NCBI GenBank assembly: GCA_963556195.1
Contig: OY744520.1
Coordinates: 2,032,001-2,096,000, forward strand
DNA length: 64,000 nucleotides
Direction of reading: 5' to 3'
From: Sepiola atlantica
Taxonomy: Eukaryota; Mollusca; Cephalopoda; Sepiida; Sepiolidae
Every line of letters begins with the position of its first letter. The stretch's first letter is position 1. The notes under the pieces are model-generated. The model was not told where the DNA came from. It searched no databases and saw nothing but the letters and a program-made list of their open reading frames with translations. Positions 33,000 through 42,184 of the stretch are shown in pieces. A program made the translations under genes and the position numbers.

Positions 33000-33395
33000 A
33001 TTTCTCTATACAAAGTAAATTAGGGAAGGCCGGCGCAACCTACATGTTTAGGTGCATCTCTCTCTCCCTCTCCTTCTCTCTGTTTCTTTTATTTGTTATC
33101 TTCTGCTAGACCGATTCAAACGAGTCCACTGACATCCGGACTTTCTGTAGATAGGGCCTCATTGTTATGTCAGTCCGGACGTCCACGAGTGGTTTCCGGT
33201 TAAATCAACTATACCTGCTTTGGCAACTCAGTGAATGGCTTGAGGCAGTCCATTCAAAAAGCAATGGCTATGTTCCAGCCAGCTCAACCACACCAAGCGA
33301 ACGAGGACTTCCAGAGTCACTACGTTCGTCGTGTACCCTACCCAAACAATATAGCGCAAACCTACCGAGATAAAAAGCAATGGTGTGCTTATTAA
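33000..33395. repeat. Dispersed repeat (copy 1; relative at 47500-47930)
   Basis: Shared phrases in the same order as 47500-47930 are 'ggccggcgcaa', a (CT)n stretch, 'tcttctgctagaccga', 'tgacatccgg', 'cgccagtccg'-like, 'tttccggttaaatcaactat', 'caactcagt' and 'ctatgttccagccagctcaac'. The ends 'gcaatggtgtgctta' and 'agtggcgtgctact' also correspond. No protein is encoded. Confidence 0.7.
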
Positions 33396-33499
33396 AGTGA
33401 TTAAATTTGATTGGATATTTGAACAGCATCTTATTATAAGTAATTTTTAAAATCTATTTACATTCTTGAAAGATGCAAATAAGAATCGATGTAAGAAGT

Positions 33500-33885
33500 T
33501 TAGAGGAAAGTTTATTTTATATTAATAGTATAAAATATTCATTTTTAATATAATTTTTCTTACACATTTTATAGTAAAAGTACGAAATATTAATTTGGCT
33601 GTATTTTGTAGACATTTTATTGTAAAAGTACAAACTATTCATTTTTAACTTTATTTTTTACACATTTTATAGTAAAAGTACGAAATATTAATTTGGCTTT
33701 ATTTTGTAGACATTTTATTGTAAAAGTACACACTATTTATTTTAAACTTTACTTTTAACACATTTTATAGTAAAAGTACAAACTATTTATATTTAGCTGT
33801 ATTTTCTTACACATTTTATAATAAAATGAGAAAAATAATTTTCAGCCTTATTTTTTACACATTTACTTTCTACAAATTGAGTAAA
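33500..33885. repeat. ~62-bp tandem repeat
   Basis: Six or so units of 'acacattttatagtaaaagt' plus 'acaaactatt...tttagctttattttt'. Alternating variants (TACGAAATATT and TACAAACTATT) suggest a dimeric 124-bp period. Confidence 0.9.
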
Positions 33886-34033
33886 AACATCCAAAGTAAT
33901 ACAATTTAATTTGTAATCAAATTAACTAAGTTGGAATGAATTACCCCCACCTGTGATTTACCACCGGCGTATTGGCAGCGATATGTCGTGCAAACTAAAT
34001 CAGGGAGCGACAATAATATTTATTATACAAACA

Positions 34034-34070
34034 AGCAAAAATATGCGACCAGAGACAGCATATATTTGCT
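34034..34070. repeat. Hairpin terminus, copy 2
   Basis: AGCAAAAATATGC and GCATATATTTGCT form a 13-bp stem with one mismatch around GACCAGAGACA. Relative of 23021-23061. Confidence 0.75.
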
Positions 34071-34099
34071 AGACTAGGAGGGTTGTATCATGATTAACG

Positions 34100-34116
34100 A
34101 ATATATATATATATGT

Positions 34117-34163
<47 letters not shown>

Positions 34164-34480
34164 TATACGTATATATATATATATATGTGTATATACAGAT
34201 ATATATATATATCTACGTATATATATATGTGTATATACATATGCATGTATATATGTATATACATACATATATATATACGTATATATATGTGTATATACAT
34301 ATATATATATATATATATCTACGCATATATATGTGTGTATATACATACACATGTATATATGTATATACATACATATATATATTTACAGATATATTACAGA
34401 TATATATATGTATATGTATATACATATATATATATATCTGTATATACATATATATATGTATGTATATACAAATATACATA

Positions 34481-34557
<77 letters not shown>
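34100..34557. repeat. Long (TA)/(TACATA)/(TG) low-complexity tract
   Basis: It ends in (TG)n at 34521-34557. Multiple overlapping Tyr/Ile/His-Thr frames of 60-170 residues on both strands are artefacts of the dinucleotide repeat. Confidence 0.95.
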
Positions 34558-34560
<3 letters not shown>

Positions 34561-34564
34561 CATA

Positions 34565-35110
34565 CTGCCCGCAAAGAAGGGGTTAATTACTGAGAGGATT
34601 GTGTCAGGACAAACCAACATATACTAGATTATTTATCCAAAGGAAAGGATAATACCTGAGAGGATTATATTATAACTACAGAATATACACTACTTCAATA
34701 GAAAGGAAAAGATAATCTTTTGCAGGATGGTATCATAAGAAAAAAACAAATAATACACTACGCCTACAAAAAGAATGAGAATGGTATCATGACGAATAAC
34801 GTCACTCCCCACTCTAAAGGAGGACATAATGTCCGGGAGGATTTGCCATGACAACAGCAAAAACGTTGCACCAACTCTCAAAGGAGAAATTCATGTCCGA
34901 GAAGATGCTCTCCCTGAAAGAAAAGATGTAATGCCTTGGAGAAAAGTATCATGACGATTGTGCTCAATGGAGGAGATAATGACTGGGAAATGGTTTCATT
35001 AAAACAGAACATATAGTACACTACTCTTTTCCCCAAAAAGAAAAGCGGAAGAAATGTCTGGGGGGATAGTATCATAACAACAGAAATATATTCTACACTC
35101 CCAAATGTAT
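34565..35110 (-). repeat. U2-related degenerate tandem array
   Basis: About eight irregular units of 52-100 bp. On the minus strand a unit reads TAGTGTATATTCTGTAGTTA then ...CCTCTCAGGTATTATCC, which aligns with the plus-strand repeats at 36300 (TAGTGTAGTATCGGTTCTGT...CCTCCCAGGAATTACC). The start of each unit resembles U2 snRNA GTGTAGTATCTGTTC. Units are strongly diverged. Confidence 0.6.
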
Positions 35111-35119
35111 TAATATGTT

Positions 35120-36060
35120 ATTTTAGAGTGTGAAGGAGTAATTACTCTATCTTATTTAAGACTATACTACACTACCTTCCCGTATATTATTTAAGACCCC
35201 GTAAAATAGTCTTAAATAGAATTGTTTCGGCTTCAGACAGACAGATAAGTAATATCCATTATTATATTTTTTATATGGTTTATTATTTATATATGTTTCA
35301 TATTAATTTAAATTACTAGTTATTTTATTACAATTATAGTAAAACAATTAGTGATAAAATATATTTATTTCACATATTCTGTATCATACATATCTATATA
35401 TTTTGGATTCATAATCATGTTTCCCGTTCTCTTTATTAGGCACATCATGTACTAAATCAAAGAGAAGAACATTTTCCAAACTCGACGCCGGAGTAGCATT
35501 AATACAGTCTTTTTTTTATTTCAACAATTCGCATATTTTTGTCAAGGTAAGCTAAGAATTAATTAACCGATATTTGACGAAAACACATCAATATATCTAT
35601 AGCATTCTATATTTATTAAATGTTATATATTTATAATAAAAGTTACAAATAACTTGATTCAAAATAAATGAAATTATACTTTCACTTTTATTTATATAAT
35701 GAAAGTATATAAAATCATTATATATAATGTTTGTATTAAAAATATTTCAATGTAAAAAGCAATCGTGAAATTTCCATGGGAACCTGCTAGTTACCTATAT
35801 ATAAATGCGAAAGTTTTTTTCCATCTATCCTAACTATATTATAATCAATACACATTAGGATTATTTAATTCTAATGATATAAAAATATATTGCGATAATC
35901 TCTATCTATAGACTACTCACTCAAACACTTCTCTATTTTGCTTATTAGCATATTTATTTATTTTCAAGTTTCTAATAAATTAATATTCTGTAATATACCC
36001 TTTCACTTTGTATTGTCAATTTCTCTCGTTTTATCGATAGTATTATTATTATAATTATAA
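35120..36060. other. AT-rich sequence, no gene
   Basis: Around 35955-36030 the phrase 'tttctaataaattaatattc' matches sequence at 48955-48985 upstream of the other U2-containing repeat, so the dispersed element may begin here. Confidence 0.4.
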
Positions 36061-36064
36061 ATAA

Positions 36065-36290
36065 AATAAGATAGAGAGATTTTATTAAAAAAATGATGGC
36101 GTTTAAAAACTTATTTAGAATTCAATTTTAAAGGGAGATAATTTACTCCCGGATTTAGTAAAGTTTCAAATATCGCTGATGTCGAACAGATACTACACTT
36201 TTATGTTAGCCAAAAGTCCACAGAACCATACAATATATTTTTTGTGACTAGGCATTTTTAAATTAAAAAAAAAATTAAATTGGAATATTT
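36065..36290 (-). mobile_element. U2 snRNA-containing dispersed repeat (copy 1)
   Basis: The minus strand (36226 to 36174) reads ...CTTTTGGCTAACATAAAAGT then GTAGTATCTGTTCGACATCAG, close to U2 snRNA nucleotides of about 12-50. Flanking sequence on both sides is shared with 49040-49290 ('tttaaaaacatttttgaatttcatttt', 'agcatttttaaat'), so U2 is embedded in a larger repeat rather than being a gene. The Sm site and 3' half of U2 are absent. Confidence 0.68.
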
Positions 36291-36600
36291 TTTAATGGGT
36301 GGTGTAGTGTAGTATCGGTTCTGTGGTCATAAGACTGCCCTCCCAGGAATTACCTCCTCCGTTTTTAAGTGTGTGTAGGGTGGAATGCTCCCAGAATGAA
36401 CAATCCCCAAGACTCGATTTAGTCAGAATATCTTTTAAGGAGGAAAGTGTAGTATCGGTTATGCTCTCATAAGACCGTTCACGCAAGAATGAGTTTCTTC
36501 TTTTTTGGGTGGAGGGAAGTCATTCGTTCATCATGATGTTATCGGCTGTCAGGGGGAGTCAGTGTAGTATATGTTAGTTCACCATAATACTAGCTAAGGA
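36290..36600 (+). repeat. U2-related tandem units beside the U2 repeat
   Basis: Units start at about 36306, 36448 and 36560 with GTGTAGTATCGGTTCTGT or a variant and continue 'gtcataagactgccctccca' and 'ggaattacctcc'. One similar unit follows the second U2 repeat at 49275. They point in the opposite direction to the U2 segment at 36174-36226. Confidence 0.65.
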
Positions 36601-36799
36601 AAACAACAACTCAAGTTTATAATAAACATGTCTTATGAAGGTTATCATTCTTCCTTAGCCCTCTTTGTTTATGAAGATGGATACTAAATCTTTCCAGCCA
36701 ATTTTCATTTAGGCGTTTCACGTGGACAATGAAACTTGTCATGGTTTTTAATGTTATCTAAATAAATAAATGCACAATCTATGCCCGTCCATTGATACT

Positions 36800-38070
36800 G
36801 AATTTTTCGTTTCTTTTGATGTATCTAGTTTATACACAAATGCCCCTCTGCACGAAACGATAGGTATTTGTGCCAACCTTTAGTATCGAGGTCCTACAGA
36901 GACCCCTACATTTCCCGAGAATGTTTTCGTCGAACTGATAAGTTGGCTACTAAGTCTGTCGCCTTCAGCTTTGATGATTTTATGTATAGACAGATTCACG
37001 GTATCTCGATGGGTAGTCCTCTTGGTCCTAGTATTGCAAACAGTTTTGGTTTCTATGAACGTCTACTGTTTGAGAATGTGTCTAAGCCGTGCTGTTATGT
37101 ACGGTATGTGGACGACACTTTTGCTTCATTTCGATCTCGTGATGCGGCTTGTTTTTTTTTCAACACTTAAGTTTGCTCCACCCATCGTTACAATTTACAA
37201 TGGAGGAAAGAAAGGGACAATATGTTGCCATTCCTCGATGTACTCGTGGAGCGCACTCCTTCTTCTTTTCTTACGAGCGTTTATAGGAAGCCCACTTTTA
37301 CTGGACTTTACCTTAGTTGGGATTCTTTTGCCCCTAAACGTAGAAAAAAAGAGCTTATTAGAAGTCTTACCCACCGAGCTTTGATGATCTGTTCTAGTAC
37401 TAAATTGACGTCTGAACTTGATAAAATCGAGGAAATGTTTCTCTCTAATTAATACCCCGAGCACGTCGTCTCGCATGTAATCCGAAGCAAGGTTGATAAC
37501 TTTAGTAGAAGTAAGGTATTTGGTCCTCCTCGATGCCCCATTAATCTTAAACTTCCGTGGTTGGGCTCTTGCATCCAACCTTTGGCAGATAAGATATCTT
37601 CCTCGGTGACACATTGTCTTAATGCTGCCAATATGCGCATTATTTTTCCACTCGATCCGCTTTCTCCTCCTTTCGCAAGGATATCTTGCCTCCCAATGAG
37701 CAAAGTTGCGTAATTTATCATTTTCAATGTCAGTGTGACGCTGACTATGTAGGCAAGACTATTCAGCGATTGTCGGTTAGAGTGACTCAACATGTGCCCG
37801 GATGTGTCCGCCGACATGAATCGATCCCGTTATCCGGGTATTCACAAGCTCAGGAGTCTGCCATAGTCGACCACCTTCTGGACAAAAGAAATTGTCGTGA
37901 TAATTATTCTGATAATCCATTCTCCATTGTGCACAGAGCACGACACCGCTTCCATCTGGACATATTGGAAGCCATCATCAGAAATTCACGACGCCCTTCT
38001 CTCTGTAGACAAAGCCAATTAAAGCATTCTCTACAGATATTTTGCGATTCGTGGTCGTCCGCAGGTTGAT
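36800..38070 (+). pseudogene. Penelope-like element: RT and GIY-YIG endonuclease, decayed
   Basis: RT motifs in order are SFDVSSLYTNAPL (motif A, near 36817), MYRQIHGISMGSPLGPSIAN (near 36980), YVRYVDDTFASF (catalytic Asp-Asp intact, near 37095), LPFLDVLVERTPSSF and VYRKPTFTGLYLSWDSFAPK (near 37225-37330). A C-terminal GIY-YIG nuclease follows as VIYHFQCQCDADYVGKTIQR...RVTQHVP (near 37705-37800). This RT then GIY-YIG order is diagnostic of endonuclease-bearing Penelope-like elements. A stop in the motif A region (near 36878), frameshifts near 37170 and 37450-37690 and a missing N-terminus show it is a 5'-truncated dead copy. Confidence 0.9.
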
Positions 38071-38207
38071 TAAAAATTGTTCCATTTTACTTGCGTTTTT
38101 TTATTTATATATACAATTTCGCACGTATATCACCTGTCGCCATCTGCTTGCAACTGGATTTTACACCAATTCATGGTTTTCGTGTATTTTATTTATTCTA
38201 CGGACGA

Positions 38208-38245
38208 TTCCCCTGACGAGAGTCGGTTGATATGCGCCTTGGGAA
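38208..38245 (+). ncRNA. Possible hammerhead relic 3' of the Penelope-like element
   Basis: TTCCC-CTGACGA-GAGTC...-GGGAA: a natural CUGACGA core variant (38213-38219) with a possible 5-bp stem I (38208-38212 with 38241-38245) lies where Penelope-like elements are known to carry hammerheads in their terminal repeats. The GAAA box and the second half of stem II are not recognisable, so this is at best an eroded relic. Confidence 0.35.
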
Positions 38246-38393
38246 CTTTAAGCTGTTTTTCTTTGTTTTCTTTTTAAATTGCGAATGTGTGAACTTTAGT
38301 ATTTATTCGTGAATTCCGACATCATACATAACGGTTATTTTATATATATATACTTTCTATTTCATTGTATATAGTATGTTCTCCATACAATTC

Positions 38394-38395
<2 letters not shown>

Positions 38396-38462
<67 letters not shown>
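38396..38462. repeat. (TA)n microsatellite
   Basis: About 65 bp of TA. Confidence 0.95.
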
Positions 38463-38465
<3 letters not shown>

Positions 38466-38799
38466 CATTTTCTCGTTTAGACATTTTATAAAAAGAGATA
38501 CACCTGTAGACTCATCTATAAACATACACCATTCTTTGAATTTTCTGTTTTTAATATTTATTCCTTTTAGGATCCGGACTGAAGCGCTCCACTGGTTTTC
38601 TTTTACGTGTGCTTTTTCTTTCATGCCGAACTAATGGAATTAGATCAGTTCCAGTTGGGAGGCAAAGAAAACAAATTTTGTTCAGCTCATGAACCTGGTC
38701 CAGTAGATGTATACATAAGGTTCGTGTACGATATTGAGTAGTGGCCTGGTAAAAGCATCACATAGAATCTCCATTGAGACTTCTTCAATCGTTTTTTTT

Positions 38800-39470
38800 G
38801 TTATTTTAAGCATATCGTTGTCTAATTTGGTTAATGTGCCACATCAATATTCTACTTTTCATAGTGTAGACCACTTTTCCAATCATTTTCTGAATTATAC
38901 CATTCATCCAATAACTTTTTCCATCTTGGAAATTTTGGAAATATACTTTATCTCCTAGAGAGTATCTTCCTATGTTTACATCTTCCTTTTTAGTAACTTT
39001 TGGATAGGGTATCAATCTATCGAAAATCAATCGTATTTTCCTTGCGAACATAAGTTCCGCAGGTGACAACTTCCAGTCGTTGTTTCCATAAGGAGTCACC
39101 CTATAAATTGCTTAATAATTCTTGATAGTTTTTCTTTCGTGTCCATATATTTATTTTTTAAGGCACGCTTAAACGTGTCAACAAATTTTCCGGCTTAACC
39201 GTTCGATCTAGGATGATATACTGGTGTAGTAATTTGTTCAATGTCCAAGGAAGTACAAACATCTTTAAATTCCTTCCCTGTGAACGCCGTACCAGTGTCC
39301 GGAGGATCCCGAAACGACTGAAAATTTCATTTGCAATTCCTTCGACAGTAAAAAAACTGTTTTTTCTTTCACCAGTGGTCTGTTTCAAAATTGTTTCGAA
39401 ACTTTTCTGCTGTGGTAGTATTTGTTGTTGCAACTATTGATCTTGATGGTTTTGTTGTTGCATGCTCCTA
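38800..39470 (-). pseudogene. Ty3/gypsy-type integrase fragment
   Basis: Minus-strand frames give EGIANEIFSRFGI and EFKDVCTSLDIEQI...YHPRSNG (core with second Asp region), AGKFVDTFKRALK, then the C-terminal MTPYGNNDWKLSPAELMFAR...IGRYSLGDKVYFQNF and a chromodomain-less tail. This resembles metazoan gypsy elements and differs in sequence from the element at 14771-18477. Frameshifts near 39155 and 39110 and absence of RT or LTRs show a fragment. Confidence 0.82.
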
Positions 39471-39479
39471 CACAGTATT

Positions 39480-40255
39480 TTAGTCATTTCGACTCATCGT
39501 TCCATATTGAAAATACTCACGAGAACGATACACAAACCAATAAAAAAATTAGAAACAGTAATAGCAGTGAGTGTACTATTATTAGTTACTAAAAAGTATT
39601 GAACTTGTATAGTTCGTAATGTTAATGGTCCGAGTTCGCATTTGAGTCACGATCCATCATACATTTTTTTATCGAACAATACAAGTATTCTTACTTTTTT
39701 AAACACGCCTTTTTGACACACCTTTTTTAAGACTTCTATTAGTTGTATTAAAAACAAAAACAAATCCCCATTACCCCTTGTTCGTTAACACACATGTACT
39801 GTTTGTTGGATGCTTTTTCGTTCCTTGTAGAGGTAAATCCTTCTTAGTAGTGTGAATTCGATAAGCGAATCACGTTAACAGTTGATATCTTTAAACCAAC
39901 GTCAGTTGGATTATTTCGTTCACAATGTGACTTGCATGTATTTACTGAATAAAACCAATCACGCTTGTGACTGATTCTATTCCAAAATCTGGTTTCGTTT
40001 CGAATCCTAGTTTGCCACTTCATAAAGTTGACTTTACCACATCTTTTATATGTCTGTTTTCGAAATAGTAGTCGTCAACTGATATTACTTGGTTATAATA
40101 ACAAAAATAACCAGAGTGTGAGTTCTTTAAAAGAAGATACTTTATTACAACGTATATCTTGTACAAAACAATAGCACTACAGGTAATCCAATAGGATTAA
40201 CATAATATACTCGAATACCGTCGAATATAGTTCATCACACATACTACTGTTCGTA
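39480..40255. other. No gene recognised
   Basis: AT-rich sequence without a coding frame. It could contain the remainder of the adjacent gypsy element, but no LTR pair was found. Confidence 0.35.

Positions 40256-40256
<1 letters not shown>

Positions 40257-40291
<35 letters not shown>
40257..40291. repeat. (TA)n microsatellite
   Basis: Short TA run. Confidence 0.9.
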
Positions 40292-40293
<2 letters not shown>

Positions 40294-40651
40294 CAGCCTA
40301 GTACACTTATCAGCTTTGAGAGGAGTCAGGTATCCTATCACAACACTGAGTAAGGCTAAAGACCCACTGGAAGATTAGGGTCAACAAGATGCATAGATTG
40401 ACAAATTAATTGTGAGGAATACTATGAGAGTATTGAAAATAGCAGTCGACCAAAAAACACCATTTTTCCACATTGTCAAACACACTGCTCGTGGAATGTA
40501 AGGAATAAAGGACAACAAAACACATAATTCTAAACTCATTTCTTGTAACAATTATGTTTCAATAATGACTTACAAGTATAACTTACAAGTATAGAGCATT
40601 ACTTTCCAATCACCATCTTTCTCTCTATATAATAATTACGTGACAGTTTCC

Positions 40652-40845
40652 GTTGGCCGAGTGGATATGGCGTCTGCTTACAGATTCTAGGCTGATTCTG
40701 TTAACCGGGTTCGCGCCTCCCAACCGTCTGAAATTGTTACTTGTCTGCACTAATGAGAGCAATAAGCGTGAAAAGTTTTCGTCTGTAGGTATTAATAATT
40801 TAATATTTATTTGTACATGTTATATATATATATATATATATATGG
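40652..40845 (+). mobile_element. tRNA-headed SINE with hammerhead (family B, copy 3)
   Basis: It starts GTTGGCCGAGTGGATATGGC (A-box-like, tRNA-Leu/Ser-type start), with B box GGGTTCGCGCC at about 40707-40717, linker CCGTCTGAAATTG, hammerhead core (40744-40789), tail ATAATTTAATATTTATT and a (TA)n run ending near 40844. Of the three family B copies this has the best-preserved pol III promoter. A 106-residue frame across it is incidental. Confidence 0.8.
40744..40789 (+). ncRNA. Hammerhead ribozyme, core-mutated (family B copy 3)
   Basis: TCTGCA-CTAATGA-GAGC-AATAA-GCGT-GAAA-AGTTTTCG-TC-TGTAGG. Stem I still pairs (TCTGCA/TGTAGG with G-U pairs). The core is CTAATGA instead of CTGATGA and stem II has a mismatch, so cleavage is not expected. 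The GAAA box (40770-40773) and UC cleavage position (40782-40783) are retained. Confidence 0.75.
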
Positions 40846-40974
40846 ATATAAATAATCTTATTGTTTATACATCTTATAAATGCGATTACATCTGTAGACA
40901 AATCTATTATAATATGTATATTATAATAACAATTTTAATGACTAATAAATATGAAATTAAAAATCGTAGATAGT

Positions 40975-42052
40975 TAAAAATAGATAATTAAACAAATATT
41001 GTTATCCACTTAAATATAAATGAGGGGAAGACATTTTATTCATGTCACGACATTTTAACTTTCTGAGTATCCACCAGGTTCCAATAAATAACGATAACAG
41101 TTATTGTTTTACCCCGCCAAACATACAGGAAAGTAAAGTTCGCTTATTTATGTCACGTATAAGCTGGTTCCATCTCGGCACCAAATAATTTGGTGAAAAT
41201 TATCATAGCTCTTCGCGTTACATAGTAAAGAAAGCGAAATAGAAAACGAAAAATAATCGGGCTTCTTTTCAAACAAGTCAAAACTCAAATGGCAACTTTT
41301 AACATTAATCAACAGTGAAACTAACTAATACCGTTTCATGAAGAACTAGCTGTGCACTATAGAAAAATAAAAGAATGAATTAAAAATTTTCAACATCCGA
41401 GAAAATGCAAATAGGCCACATCGGACAATATTTACTCACGATGAAGATTGCTTCTAACTTAAACTAAATAAAAATTGCCACAGTGTAGAATGGTATCTCT
41501 TTTACTGACCGATTATGGAAAAGGTTACTTGTTTAGGACCGGACTGTTATCTATTCTTCAAGTCTGTTATTGGAAGCAAATCCTTGTAGAGTGCGTAAAT
41601 GTTTATTTATGTTGGTGGATTTTTGACACAGTAAGAACTAACGGTGTGTCTAACTCTGTCCTCGTGGGTAATCAAATATGACTGCGCAAAGAATGTACAT
41701 TTAAGTTTAGGCACGTAAGATAAATATATATTGTGTAATAATTAAAAATTGAGAACAATTTTGATTTGAATGGCGCAAATGAAATGTTGATTAATTACCA
41801 TTTAAGTCACGTATTGCCGAGAGAATGCAAAAAGGTCACATTATCAGTAACATCTTTAGAGAAACCGGTCTGTGCTCCTTTTAACTATCGTTAGGGAAGT
41901 AAAGGAACGTTATTCATCATTTAAAAATATACTTAAAAAGCAACGAATGTTAATTTATTTCGTATGTGAGCAGAAAGAAATGTACGTATCTTTGTAATGT
42001 GTATTAGCTGCGAAAATATAAACACGTTGTTTTAGAAATTGTTGCTAACGAA

Positions 42053-42055
<3 letters not shown>
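40975..42055. other. No gene; weak internal duplication
   Basis: The phrase 'gaaaatgcaaataggccacat' near 41401 recurs as 'gagaatgcaaaaaggtcacat' near 41822, suggesting a ~420-bp diverged tandem pair. No coding frame. Confidence 0.4.
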
Positions 42056-42127
<72 letters not shown>

Positions 42128-42180
42128 AGTAAAGAAGGTGCGAGAGAGAGAGAGTGTAGGTAGAGTGAGAGAGTGAGAGA
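42056..42180. repeat. (TA)n(GA)n compound microsatellite
   Basis: TA to 42100, GA to about 42127, then imperfect GAGAGA to 42180. Confidence 0.95.
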
Positions 42181-42184
42181 AAAA

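Noticed and set aside
34090..34627. Several 60-170 residue frames rich in Tyr, Ile, His and Thr on both strands
   Set aside because: They are translations of (TA)n, (TACATA)n and (TG)n repeats; stop codons are absent only because of the repeat phase. The same applies at 1380-1843, 23101-23535, 27883-28262, 50876-51205 and 60759-61199.
37195..37817. Minus-strand frames of 120-139 residues
   Set aside because: They are shadows of the plus-strand Penelope-like coding region.
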